Assembly: GCF_037440165.1 (NCBI RefSeq)
Contig: NZ_JBBIUQ010000002.1
Span: forward strand, 1-64,000
Length of the DNA stretch: 64,000 bases
Origin: Ignavibacterium sp037440165
GTDB taxonomy: Bacteria > Bacteroidota > Ignavibacteria > Ignavibacteriales > Ignavibacteriaceae
Direction of reading: 5' to 3'
Part shown: positions 54,376 through 62,771 of the stretch, in pieces
How positions within the stretch are numbered: position 1 is the first letter of the stretch
Layout of the letters: each line of letters starts with the position of its first letter
The notes under the pieces: generated by a model
What the model saw: the letters and a program-made list of their open reading frames with translations, nothing else
What the model was told of the DNA's origin: nothing
Database searches by the model: none
Program-made: the position numbers and the translations under genes

Positions 54376-54726
54376 ATGAGAAGTCTATTCTTTTTTGCGG
54401 CTGTGATAACTTTATTAATAAGCATTTCAGGTTTTGCACAGATTAAATCCGGAACCTGGTCAGTTAGAGAAGGACAAGCAGGTTATAATCTTCATACGAA
54501 CCAAGGTGAAAGAGCAATGACAGTTAGTGTAAAATTTCCTACATCGTTTGAGAATAAGCCAAAGGTTGCATTGAGTGTTACACAAATTGATGCAGATAAA
54601 AATGCAAATCAGAGATACAATGTAGAAGCAATTTCTATTTCTCGGGATGGATTCACAATAAAAATACGTACCTGGGCTGATTCTAAAGTTTTTAGCATAA
54701 GCGGTTACTGGATAGCTCACGAGTAA
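54376..54726 (+). CDS. Secreted H-type lectin domain protein
   Basis: This 116-residue protein has a signal peptide (residues 1-21, ending SGFAQ). The rest fits the H-type lectin (PF09458-like) domain: the opening KSGTWSVREGQAGYNL, FPTSFENKPKVALSVTQID in the middle, and GFTIKIRTWADSKVFSISG with the closing YWIAHE. In animals and bacteria, such domains bind GalNAc or related sugars. The domain is single and nothing else is attached. AAGGAG precedes the ATG. Assignment is by remembered pattern; ligand is unknown. Confidence 0.72.
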   Translation: MRSLFFFAAVITLLISISGFAQIKSGTWSVREGQAGYNLHTNQGERAMTVSVKFPTSFENKPKVALSVTQIDADKNANQRYNVEAISISRDGFTIKIRTWADSKVFSISGYWIAHE

Positions 54727-54754
54727 TTTTTTATAATAATTTTGAGTGGTGAAA

Positions 54755-54976
54755 ATGAAAGCAAAGATTATTTTAATGCTGGTGCTTGTTGGAATATTCA
54801 TATTATTTGTTTTGCAAAATATGGAAGTAGTTAACATTCATTTTTTATTTTTTTCATTTCCGATTTCACTGGTTTTATTACTCTTTATAGTATGTGTAAT
54901 CGGAATAATTATTGGGATGCTGCTTCCAGGAATTTTATCAAGTAAACAGAAAAATGTTGAGGTAAAAAATAAATGA
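54755..54976 (+). CDS. LapA-family (DUF1049) inner-membrane protein
   Basis: This 73-residue protein has two membrane helices: residues 2-20, then a VLQNMEVVNIHFLFF segment, and 29-51. The FVLQN.E.V.(I)(H)F pattern is the LapA/DUF1049 signature. A GTG nine bases upstream is an alternative start. LapA-LapB controls LpxC turnover in E. coli; that function is not assumed here, though lpxC lies only 600 bases away. Its stop overlaps the next gene by four bases. Confidence 0.8.
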   Translation: MKAKIILMLVLVGIFILFVLQNMEVVNIHFLFFSFPISLVLLLFIVCVIGIIIGMLLPGILSSKQKNVEVKNK

Positions 54977-56100
54977 AAATTTCTCTGAGAGTAATTCTGA
55001 CAATATTTCTTCTAATATTCACTGGCTGCTTAAAAGAAATGACTGATAAAGAATTGACGGTTTCAATTGAAAGTGAAGATCCGATAAAAAATTTACAAAA
55101 ACTTACTCCGAATGAATTCAAAACCAATATTCTGATTCTTGGCGTTCCGCCTTTGAATGTATTGAGAAAAGATTTTTCACCCACACTATTGGACAGCTTA
55201 ATTATTACACTTAAAAAATATAATCCCGAATTACTCTGTATTGATGGGATTGCTCCAAAAGAGATTGAAGCATTTTTGTTAAATAGTGAGTATCACTTTA
55301 AATTAGCTCATACATTGGCTTCAAAAGAGATTGAGCTTGCTGAGTTAGTTAGAAAAAAATATAAAATCACATTCTTTAAAGCTTCTGCTTTTACTGATTC
55401 TGTTTTTCAACTTGACCTTAATAATACAGACATAACTTTTTCTGAAAGAATTGAGTTGATTAAAAATCTTCTGGCATCCTATGATATTTACAGTGCTGCT
55501 CTGCAATGGAGTTACTTAAATACGCAAGAAAAAAACAAGGTGGATTTTGATAATAAAATAAAAAATGCTCTGGACGTTTTGATTAACTCAAATGATGAGA
55601 ACAGCTCAATAGGAATTAGATTAGCAAGGGAGAAAAAAATTCAGAAACTTTATCCGGTAAATGATTATTCAGATAAAATCTATTTGGATAAAATTTCAGA
55701 TAAACTCTATGAGGAAATGTTAATTAGTGAAGTATATCTTAATTCAAGAAAAGATATTCTTGACTTGGAGACAGACAAGCAACTTAAGCAGTCGTTAAAT
55801 CGAAAAAACCTCTTACCGTTTTTCAAGCATATAAATTCAACTGATTACATTCTCCGATCAACGAACAAAAATTGGGGTATTTACTATAAGATGTTTCTTG
55901 ATTCAGGTTTGGACAGAAGCAGAGTGTCTTTATGGGAAATGAAATGTATGAGGATAGCTGCAAACATTCGTGAGATAAGCTCTTTTAATCCGGGGAAAAA
56001 TATTTTAGTAATAATTGATGTATCTGCTAAACCATTTATAGAGCAGTATCTTAAATCAATGGGCGATGTTAATATTAAGCAATTAAATGATTTAAATTAA
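54973..56100 (+). CDS. Lipoprotein, DUF5694-like, function unknown
   Basis: This 375-residue protein has a signal peptide with an FTGC lipobox (Cys19). The body has an ILILGVPPLN strand followed by many charged helices and a C-terminal ILVIIDVSAKPFIEQYL segment, with RIAANIREI before it. That order resembles the DUF5694/TraB-like fold, which usually has a GxxH motif in the last segment; here it is replaced by DVSA, so the putative active histidine is missing. Family call is tentative. It overlaps lapA by four bases. Confidence 0.6.
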   Translation: MKISLRVILTIFLLIFTGCLKEMTDKELTVSIESEDPIKNLQKLTPNEFKTNILILGVPPLNVLRKDFSPTLLDSLIITLKKYNPELLCIDGIAPKEIEAFLLNSEYHFKLAHTLASKEIELAELVRKKYKITFFKASAFTDSVFQLDLNNTDITFSERIELIKNLLASYDIYSAALQWSYLNTQEKNKVDFDNKIKNALDVLINSNDENSSIGIRLAREKKIQKLYPVNDYSDKIYLDKISDKLYEEMLISEVYLNSRKDILDLETDKQLKQSLNRKNLLPFFKHINSTDYILRSTNKNWGIYYKMFLDSGLDRSRVSLWEMKCMRIAANIREISSFNPGKNILVIIDVSAKPFIEQYLKSMGDVNIKQLNDLN

Positions 56101-56101
56101 A

Positions 56102-56130
56102 GATAGCCGCAGTAATAAACTGCGACTATC
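56102..56130. terminator. Hairpin between convergent genes (possible terminator)
   Basis: GATAG-c-CGCAGT and ACTGCG-a-CTATC pair around AATAA, an eleven-pair stem with one mismatch. It lies between the lipoprotein gene and the convergent DUF2892 gene. T tracts are weak on both sides, so efficiency is uncertain. Confidence 0.5.
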
Positions 56131-56140
56131 AAATGAAATA

Positions 56141-56347
56141 TCAGACCTTCATTTTTTCGGTTGGAACTTTTGTCTTGGTTGATACTCCAAGCAAGCTGTA
56201 TGCAGGGCAATAACCAAGAAAAGCTGTGACGATAGGAACTAATCCTACCAATCCCCACCAACTTTCATTCAAGTATCCGAAAACTAAAATAGCCAAACCA
56301 AGAACGATTCGGACAACTTTATCTACGATTCCAACATTTGCGGTCAT
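56141..56347 (-). CDS. DUF2892 (YgaP-like transmembrane) protein
   Basis: This 68-residue protein begins MTANVGIVDKVVRIVLGLAI and carries two membrane helices, with GLVPIVTAFLGYCPAYSLLG. This is the DUF2892/YgaP_TM domain, which is often linked to rhodanese or sulfur/redox genes. The single cysteine in GYCPAYS is conserved in the family. AAAGGAGG precedes its ATG. A palindrome at 56425-56437 upstream may be the site of the Crp/Fnr protein encoded next. Confidence 0.85.
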   Translation of the reverse strand: MTANVGIVDKVVRIVLGLAILVFGYLNESWWGLVGLVPIVTAFLGYCPAYSLLGVSTKTKVPTEKMKV

Positions 56348-56424
56348 TGTAACCTCCTTTAATTATTATGGAAAATTGAATTTAATTTCTATTATTAAAT
56401 TACAGTATGTGAGATGCGTGTAAA

Positions 56425-56437
56425 GTGACAAAGTCAC
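56425..56437 (-). promoter_or_regulatory. Palindromic operator candidate upstream of the DUF2892 gene
   Basis: GTGACAAAGTCAC is a perfect 5-3-5 palindrome. On the minus strand it reads TTGTGACTTTGTCACTTT, like CRP or HcpR-type half-sites. It lies six bases past the Crp/Fnr stop. A TAATAAT (around 56395) would serve as -10, placing the site near -43, as in activation by this family. Confidence 0.45.
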
Positions 56438-56442
56438 AAAAA

Positions 56443-57120
56443 TTATTTTTTAATTTTTGCTTCCAGAAGATGGGGGTTTAGAATCGTAATTTGGCCACGA
56501 GAAGGGGAAATGATTTTTGAATCTTCAAATTCTTTAAGCAATCTGCTAACCACCTCTCGAGAAGTTCCAATGTCACTTGCGATTGCATAATGAGTTTTTG
56601 AGATTTGATTACCTTCTTTGAAATTTTTCAAAAGATAATTTGCCAGTCTCATATCAACATTTCTGAAAATAATTTCTTCTACAATTGTTATAATGTCAGA
56701 TAGACGGCTGCTCATCAGATTAAATACATATGCTCTCCAATGTTCATATTTATCAACCCAGCTTAATAGAATTTCAGATGGAACACTCAGCACTTCCGTA
56801 TCAATTTCTGCCTGAGAAATTGCCGGAAAAGTTTTTTTAGAAAGTATGCAGGAAGCAGTAAGAATGCACGATTCTCCTGTGTTCAAATAATATAATGTGA
56901 TTTCTCTTCCATTATCAGCAGCTTTATAAACCTTAACTGAGCCGTTTAAGATAAAAGAAAAATTTACACATCTCTCTCCTTCAGTGTTTATGATTTTACC
57001 TTTAGGAATTTTCCTTTGAACAGAATGACTTAATAATTCCTCAACTCCGCCGTTTGAATATCCATCGAGAAAAGGAAGTGCTGATAAAATTTCACTTTGA
57101 TTTATGATTTGTTTGCTCAC
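56443..57120 (-). CDS. Crp/Fnr-family transcriptional regulator
   Basis: This 225-residue regulator has a cyclic-nucleotide-binding-like N-terminal barrel (about 25-130; FILNGSVKVYKAADNGREITLYYL) and a C-terminal winged helix. The recognition helix reads GTSREVVSRLLKEF, with the E..SR pattern that contacts DNA in the FNR group. The N-terminus lacks an FNR-type cysteine cluster; the CILTASCIL cysteines in the barrel are typical of many Bacteroidota members. The start is GTG at 57120, overlapping the CDF gene by 29 bases. Likely targets include the DUF2892 gene. Confidence 0.9.
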   Translation of the reverse strand: MSKQIINQSEILSALPFLDGYSNGGVEELLSHSVQRKIPKGKIINTEGERCVNFSFILNGSVKVYKAADNGREITLYYLNTGESCILTASCILSKKTFPAISQAEIDTEVLSVPSEILLSWVDKYEHWRAYVFNLMSSRLSDIITIVEEIIFRNVDMRLANYLLKNFKEGNQISKTHYAIASDIGTSREVVSRLLKEFEDSKIISPSRGQITILNPHLLEAKIKK

Positions 57121-58063
57121 GAATATGCTCTCTGCTTAATCGTTCCTCTGTTGCGGGTTCGACATGAACCAGAACATTGGAAATCTGTGGGAAAGTATTC
57201 ATTAAATAATCTTTAACATTGTGCGCAATTTCATGACCATCGTGAACTGTCAGGTTTCCGTCAACAATAATATGAATATCAATATAATAATCGAGTCCCA
57301 TTTTTCTAACATAACATTTATCAGTAGCAATAACACCGCTTACAGAATTAGCGGCATTAATTAATTCCAGATTAATTTCTTTTGAAGGTGCAGCATCCAT
57401 AATTTCATCAAGAGCTGGTCTTAACAAACGATAAGCATTGAAGATTATAACACCTGAGGCAAAAAGAGCAGCATAATCATCTGCCTGCTCATATCCTTCT
57501 CCACCGATTAAAGCTATTGAAATTCCTATAAACGCTGCCCCTGAAGTAATGGCATCACTCCTATGATGCCAGGCATCATTTTTCACAGCGACACTGTTTA
57601 CATCAGTCCCGACTTTAATTATATATCTGAACAAAAATTCTTTCGTAAGTACAACAACAACCAGAACAACAATTGTAAAAGGAGCTGGAGCGTGATGTGG
57701 AGTTATAATTTCGTGAATGCTCTGTGTGATTATAATTATAGCAGCTACGAATAATGCTATTGCAACAATAATTCCGGCAAACGGCTCGGCTTTTCCATGT
57801 CCATAAGGATGCTTTTGATCAGGAGGCAATTGAGCAATTCTTAATCCGGCTAAAACTATTATCGAAGTAAAAACATCCGAAGCTGATTCAATTGCATCTG
57901 CTATGAGCGCATAAGAATTTCCCAAAATACCGGCAATTGCCTTTATTGCAGCAAGAAGAATACTTGTTATTATTCCCAGTATTGTTGTACGAATTCCCTT
58001 ATTAGCAGCTTCAAAGGAATTTTTTTTATTAAATATTTTCTTTTTGTAGGAAGACATTTTCAA
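57092..58063 (-). CDS. Cation diffusion facilitator (CDF) metal transporter
   Basis: This 323-residue protein has about five or six membrane helices (from residue 27 to about 210) and a cytoplasmic C-terminal domain. The metal-site motifs are ALIADAIESASDV and HHRSDAI, with HxxxD and DxxxD. It belongs to the FieF/MamM branch that exports Fe2+, Zn2+ or Mn2+. The histidines of the C-terminal domain (HGHEIAHNVK region) fit dimer-site metal binding. It overlaps the regulator gene downstream. Confidence 0.9.
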   Translation of the reverse strand: MKMSSYKKKIFNKKNSFEAANKGIRTTILGIITSILLAAIKAIAGILGNSYALIADAIESASDVFTSIIVLAGLRIAQLPPDQKHPYGHGKAEPFAGIIVAIALFVAAIIIITQSIHEIITPHHAPAPFTIVVLVVVVLTKEFLFRYIIKVGTDVNSVAVKNDAWHHRSDAITSGAAFIGISIALIGGEGYEQADDYAALFASGVIIFNAYRLLRPALDEIMDAAPSKEINLELINAANSVSGVIATDKCYVRKMGLDYYIDIHIIVDGNLTVHDGHEIAHNVKDYLMNTFPQISNVLVHVEPATEERLSREHIREQTNHKSK

Positions 58064-58107
58064 ATTTAATTATCATTTAAAACTAATAAAGTTTATCATC
58101 TGATTTT

Positions 58108-58416
58108 TTATTTCGGTTCCCAGGCAGAACCTTCACAGGGAATAAAATTTTTTGATGGATGCTTGTCGTACTTCATGCAAAGTACTGCACTCTCATCGAA
58201 ATGTTTACAACTGGAACATAAAGAAGATTCCAAAACCTCTTTATTGCTTTCAATAAATTTTCTATAAAAAGTTATAGCCGGAGAGATTACAAAGAGATAG
58301 AATGAAAGAGAAACAATTAACCAAAAATATTTTTCTCCCCAAACATCTTTGCTGAACCAGAGTATAACAAGCAACAGTGCAGTTCTGATTATTGTCCAGA
58401 AAACTATTTCGCCCAT
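58108..58416 (-). CDS. Small membrane protein with C-terminal cysteine cluster
   Basis: This 102-residue protein has two membrane helices (about 8-24 and 30-49). A soluble tail follows with CSSCKHFDESAVLCMKYDKH and CEGSAWEPK, four cysteines arranged like a zinc or iron-sulfur site. Such tails (DUF-type 'CxxC...C...C') occur in proteins of unknown function next to redox regulators. It lies 44 bases upstream of the CDF gene on the same strand. Confidence 0.7.
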   Translation of the reverse strand: MGEIVFWTIIRTALLLVILWFSKDVWGEKYFWLIVSLSFYLFVISPAITFYRKFIESNKEVLESSLCSSCKHFDESAVLCMKYDKHPSKNFIPCEGSAWEPK

Positions 58417-58542
58417 AATATGGCCTTAAATTGTCGGAAAATTTTACACTAAAATATATAAATTCTCTAAAAACTTGCTGATTTTAAGATAATATGTTAT
58501 AATTATACACAATTATTTGAAAAGTTTGGCAATGGAGGGCAT

Positions 58543-58565
58543 AAAAAAAGCCACCGTTAAGTGGC
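58543..58565 (-). terminator. Terminator of the tRNA-Lys gene
   Basis: GCCAC and GTGGC form the stem around CGTTAA, followed on the minus strand by seven T residues. It lies 15 bases past the tRNA end. Confidence 0.85.
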
Positions 58566-58580
58566 ATTTTCTACTGATTG

Positions 58581-58652
58581 TGAGCGCGGGTGGGCTCGAA
58601 CCACCGACCCTCTGCTTAAAAGGCAGATGCTCTACCCCTGAGCTACGCGCCC
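58581..58652 (-). tRNA. tRNA-Lys (anticodon TTT)
   Basis: The minus strand folds as a cloverleaf of 72 bases. The acceptor stem pairs GGGCGCG with CGCGCTC, with one G-T pair. The anticodon stem TCTGC/GCAGA encloses CTTTTAA with anticodon TTT, and the T arm holds GGTTCGAGCCC. CCA is not encoded (CAA follows). It reads lysine codons AAA and AAG. It is transcribed away from the NtrC gene. Confidence 0.95.
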
Positions 58653-58726
58653 TTAAAAATTTGAGTGCCAAATATATATAACACGAATTTTTTATACAAA
58701 TTATTGAAATTTATTTATGGTGGGAT

Positions 58727-60097
58727 ATGACGGAACTAGCAAAAAATTCTAAAATTCTCGTTTGTGATGACGAAGAAGCATTGTGTTACCTTCTGAAAGA
58801 ACAACTTATTGAAGAAGGTTTCAATGTTGACGCCGTTTATGACGGCAAATATGCAATTGAAGCAATTAAACAAAAAAATTATGACCTTGTTCTTCTTGAT
58901 TTAAATATGAGAGAAGTTCAAGGCGAAGAAGTTCTTAAATTCACTAAGGAAGAATATCCATCTATTGAAGTGATAATTCTCTCATCGCAAACTGAAATGA
59001 AAAAAGCCATTCAATGCATTAAACTTGGCGCTTATGATTATCTTCCTAAACCTCACGACCCTGAAGAATTGATTTTAACTATCAATCGTGCGCTTGAGCA
59101 TAAAAATCTTCTGCTGAAAACAGAACTATTGGAAAAAGAAGTTCTTAAAAAACATCCTGTTAACATTATTGGGACCAGTAAAGCATTGCACAGGGTTTTA
59201 ACTCTGGCAAATAAAGCCGCGATGTCAGATTCAAATATTCTGATTGAAGGAGAAACAGGTACAGGAAAAGAATTATTTGCAGAATATATTCACAAGCAGT
59301 CTGCAAGGAAGGATAAACCTTTTGTTGCGATTAACTGTGCATCTTTGCCTGACCAATTAATCGAAAGCGAGTTATTTGGTCATGAAAAAGGTGCATTCAC
59401 AGATGCGAAGTCAACCAAGCAAGGATTAGTTGAAATTGCTCACGGAGGAACTTTGTTCCTTGATGAAATTGGTGAGCTTAGTTTATCTCTTCAGCCAAAG
59501 CTTTTAAGATTTTTAGAGAATGGTGAGTACAGAAGAATCGGCGGTGTAACAAATCTGACATCTAATGTTAGAGTAATTGGTGCAACAAACAGAAATTTAT
59601 TAGAAGAGGCAGAAAACAGAAACTTCCGTAAAGATCTTCTCTTCAGACTTAATGTAATAACTCTTACAATTCCTCCATTGAGGGAAAGGAAAGAAGATAT
59701 CATACTTCTTGCAAATTATTTTCTGGAAGCAAAGTCTCCTGTCAGATCTCCTAAGAGACTTTCACCTGAAGCTGCTGAGTTGCTGATGAATTACGATTTC
59801 AGCGGCAATGTTCGTGAGCTTGAGCATATTATCGAACGAGCAATAATATTTGCAGATGGGGAAATTATTAAAGCTGAAGATTTAAATCTCCCGATTTCAA
59901 GAGGAGCTAGTGTTTCCAGAGGTAGGCCAGTTGAAATTCCTTCAGATATTTTAAGCATGGAAGAGCTTGAAAAATGGCATATTGAAAATGTACTGAATGC
60001 TAACAAGTGGGATCGCACGCAGACTGCAATGCAATTGGGAATTAGCCCCAAAACATTGTACACAAAAATTAAAAAATACGAACTGAAACAGAATTGA
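58727..60097 (+). CDS. NtrC-family sigma-54 response regulator
   Basis: This 456-residue regulator has a receiver domain (residues 8-125; acidic Asp14, Asp15, phosphoacceptor Asp58 in LLDLN, Lys108), a sigma-54 AAA+ domain and a C-terminal Fis-type helix-turn-helix (RTQTAMQLGISPKTLYTKI). Walker A is GETGTGKE at 175-182. The sigma-54 contact loop reads GAFTDA (222-227), not GAFTGA. It would be phosphorylated by the kinase encoded four bases downstream. Target genes are unknown. Confidence 0.93.
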   Translation: MTELAKNSKILVCDDEEALCYLLKEQLIEEGFNVDAVYDGKYAIEAIKQKNYDLVLLDLNMREVQGEEVLKFTKEEYPSIEVIILSSQTEMKKAIQCIKLGAYDYLPKPHDPEELILTINRALEHKNLLLKTELLEKEVLKKHPVNIIGTSKALHRVLTLANKAAMSDSNILIEGETGTGKELFAEYIHKQSARKDKPFVAINCASLPDQLIESELFGHEKGAFTDAKSTKQGLVEIAHGGTLFLDEIGELSLSLQPKLLRFLENGEYRRIGGVTNLTSNVRVIGATNRNLLEEAENRNFRKDLLFRLNVITLTIPPLRERKEDIILLANYFLEAKSPVRSPKRLSPEAAELLMNYDFSGNVRELEHIIERAIIFADGEIIKAEDLNLPISRGASVSRGRPVEIPSDILSMEELEKWHIENVLNANKWDRTQTAMQLGISPKTLYTKIKKYELKQN

Positions 60098-60101
60098 TTA
60101 A

Positions 60102-62078
60102 ATGTCTGATGACTTGTTAAGAAGTCTAAATGCAATAGACTTGTTTGAACTTCAGAATACTGGAATTGCATTAGCTGATAAAAACTTTAAAATTACCTGG
60201 TTTAATAAAAGCTTTAAAAAGACTGCAGGTACCGGAAGAATAAAAGGTATATCAATCAGCAGTCTTTTCAATATTTCACTGCCGGAAATTGATCAAATAT
60301 CATCAAGCTCAAAATCCATAGTTGTACCGCTTCCCTCTTACGGAAAAAATTTAATTTTAACTTCAATTGCTCAGCAAAAGAAAAATGGTTCAAATGCTTT
60401 CTTTGTTGAACTGTTTCCACTTTCAGATTACAGTGGTGATATTCAAAACGACCAGATAATTCAGAATCTGAAATTCCAAAAAGAACTTCAGGAAATTCTT
60501 GTTCTTCTGTTAAAGGAAAAATCTGTTGAGGTAATTACAGAGGAAGTGCTTTCAAGACTTTATAATATTTCAAAAAGCGATTTTGGAATTGTGGTTCTTT
60601 ACGACAGGGATGATAAAAAACATTATATATATTTTGATCCTCAGAATATCCTTTCATCAAAAGATGATGTTGAGAAAGCAGTAAACTATAATTCCTCATT
60701 CATTACCAAATGGCTTGAGTTAAATAGACGACCCTTGCTTGCACTGAATCATCAGAATAATATTGGATATGGACTTGTTCAGTCACTTAATTGTGAATCG
60801 ATTTGTATTGCTCCTTGTTATTTTGATAATGTATTACAGGCAGAAATTATTCTCGGTAAACTGAGCAGCACATTCTCATCATCTCATATAAGCATAGTTG
60901 AACAATTTGCAACGATTCTTTCGTTTGCAATAAGTAACATTAAAACACGTGAACTAAATCAGGCACTTGAATCAAGATTGCTGCAGGCACAAAAGCTTGA
61001 AACTATCGGAAAGCTTTCGAGCGGAATGGCGCATGATTTTAACAATCTTCTTTCAAGTATTTTCGGAAGTCTAAACTTGCTCAGAAACAGAGTTCCCGAT
61101 ACTGAATCTGTTACCCGACTGATTGATAACATAGAGAACTGTTCTATCAGAGCTAAAGATTTAACTAAAGGATTACTCGCATTCGGCAAACCAACACCAA
61201 AACGAAAAGAGATAGTTTATCCAAATCTGCTTCTAAATGAATTGGTAAAAGTAATTGTTCAGACATTTCCGAAAAATTTAACGATTGAAGAAAAAATTGA
61301 AAATAATCTGCACAGTATTCTCGGCAATAGCACAGAAATATATCAAATACTATTAAATCTTTGTGTGAATGCAAAAGAAGCAATTGAAGGAAAGGGGAAA
61401 ATTACTATTGCCGCTGAGAATATTTTAATTGACGAGAAAAATTCAATCAACTATCCATTACTCGATAAAGGAAAATATGTAAAACTATCAGTAAGTGATA
61501 CTGGTATTGGCATTGATGAAGAAAATCTGCCTAAAATTTTTGACCCTTACTTTTCTACAAAGCAAAAAGACACCGGCTCTGGTTTAGGTTTATATGTCAC
61601 TTATGGAATTATTAAGGCACACAACGGACATGTAGAAGTTTCAAGTAAAGTTGGTGAAGGTACCACATTCGATGTTTATATTCCGGTTTTTGAACCGAAC
61701 AAGATTGATAAGACTAAAGCAGGAAACAAAATTATTATGCTTGCTGATGATGAAGAAATGTTAAGCGACATCTTGGGTGAAATGCTCGAGACTTACGGTT
61801 ACTATGTAGTGAAGGTTAAGTCGTCTGAAGAAGTGATACAGGTTTTAACTGAAGAGATAAAAGTCGATCTTTTAATCATTGATTATAATATGCCTCAGAT
61901 GAATGGAATTGAATGTGTTGGTCAATTAAGGAAAAGAAATTTTACAATGCCGGTAATAATCTCATCTGGCAGTTTGAATTTTGATGATGTAGAGTTAGAA
62001 AAAGTTAAAATCAACAGTAAACTTCTCAAACCTTACGAATTTGAAACGATGCTGAAAACAATTCAGGAGCTTATTTAG
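60102..62078 (+). CDS. Soluble hybrid sensor histidine kinase with receiver domain
   Basis: This 658-residue protein has no membrane helix. In order it has a PAS-like region (about 15-110), a GAF-like region (about 140-285), a HisKA helix with His311 in GMAHDFNNLLSS, an ATPase domain (N box LLNLCVNAKEAIEG; G boxes SDTGIGID and TGSGLGLYV at 465-497) and a C-terminal receiver with Asp594 in LIIDYNMPQ. It senses a cytoplasmic signal, probably through PAS or GAF. It is the likely partner of the NtrC-type regulator. Its stop abuts the stop of the convergent REC-DHp gene. Confidence 0.92.
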   Translation: MSDDLLRSLNAIDLFELQNTGIALADKNFKITWFNKSFKKTAGTGRIKGISISSLFNISLPEIDQISSSSKSIVVPLPSYGKNLILTSIAQQKKNGSNAFFVELFPLSDYSGDIQNDQIIQNLKFQKELQEILVLLLKEKSVEVITEEVLSRLYNISKSDFGIVVLYDRDDKKHYIYFDPQNILSSKDDVEKAVNYNSSFITKWLELNRRPLLALNHQNNIGYGLVQSLNCESICIAPCYFDNVLQAEIILGKLSSTFSSSHISIVEQFATILSFAISNIKTRELNQALESRLLQAQKLETIGKLSSGMAHDFNNLLSSIFGSLNLLRNRVPDTESVTRLIDNIENCSIRAKDLTKGLLAFGKPTPKRKEIVYPNLLLNELVKVIVQTFPKNLTIEEKIENNLHSILGNSTEIYQILLNLCVNAKEAIEGKGKITIAAENILIDEKNSINYPLLDKGKYVKLSVSDTGIGIDEENLPKIFDPYFSTKQKDTGSGLGLYVTYGIIKAHNGHVEVSSKVGEGTTFDVYIPVFEPNKIDKTKAGNKIIMLADDEEMLSDILGEMLETYGYYVVKVKSSEEVIQVLTEEIKVDLLIIDYNMPQMNGIECVGQLRKRNFTMPVIISSGSLNFDDVELEKVKINSKLLKPYEFETMLKTIQELI

Positions 62079-62771
62079 TTATTCAATCACACCTTTATTT
62101 TCATCCTGATTATCTTCGTCAAGTTTTACCATCTTAATATTCGAAGTGTATTTAGAAAGTATTGGTGTGCGGATTTCATTCAATTGATTGAGTACATCAG
62201 TAATTTCCTTAATTGCAATATCAATATAATTCATCCTCTTCAAAATGAGATCTTTTGATATTTCATCTTTCTCCAGTTCCCGCTTAATCGCTGCAGATGA
62301 TAAGCTTAAAAGTGTAAGCGGCTGTTTAATTTTATGATTGGCTGTAACAACCGTGGCCATAAATGTATCCCGCTTTTCCGCTTCCAACAAAAGTTTGTGT
62401 GCTTCAGATAATTTAAGCGCTGATTTAACTCTAGCAAGCAGTTCAGTTCTGTTAAATGGTTTTTTAATGTAATCAAACGCTCCGGCTTCAAGTCCTTCTT
62501 TTGTGTCATCTGCACCAGATTTTGCTGTTACAAGAATTATCGGAATATTTTTAGTTACCGGATCATTTACTAATCTGCGGCAGACTTCTATGCCTGTTAT
62601 ATCAGGCATCATCACATCAAGTAAAATCAAATCCGGAAGTTCACTTAACGCCTTTTCAATTCCTGTGGAACCATTGTAAGCAGTTATTACTTCATAACCT
62701 TCATGCTCCAATCTGTCCTGAAGCATAAAAACATTTTCGGGAAGATCATCTATTACCAAAATTTTTTTCAT
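62079..62771 (-). CDS. Receiver domain fused to DHp-like helices without an ATPase domain
   Basis: This 230-residue protein has a receiver domain (residues 3-120; phosphoacceptor Asp52, Lys103) followed by helices with TANHKIKQPLTLLSLSS (His146). That stretch resembles the H box of HisKA domains. No N, G1 or G2 ATP-binding boxes follow; the protein ends after a second helix. It could shuttle phosphate like Spo0B or Hpt proteins, or act as a regulated dimer. The start overlaps the multi-receiver gene upstream by four bases, so they are coupled. Confidence 0.82.
   Translation of the reverse strand: MKKILVIDDLPENVFMLQDRLEHEGYEVITAYNGSTGIEKALSELPDLILLDVMMPDITGIEVCRRLVNDPVTKNIPIILVTAKSGADDTKEGLEAGAFDYIKKPFNRTELLARVKSALKLSEAHKLLLEAEKRDTFMATVVTANHKIKQPLTLLSLSSAAIKRELEKDEISKDLILKRMNYIDIAIKEITDVLNQLNEIRTPILSKYTSNIKMVKLDEDNQDENKGVIE

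Noticed and set aside
54460..54837. A 125-codon open frame on the minus strand
   Set aside because: It is antisense to the H-type lectin and lapA genes, both of which have signal or family features. No ribosome site is seen.
59791..60171. A 126-codon open frame on the minus strand over the junction of the regulator and kinase genes
   Set aside because: Both real genes show complete domains across this span.
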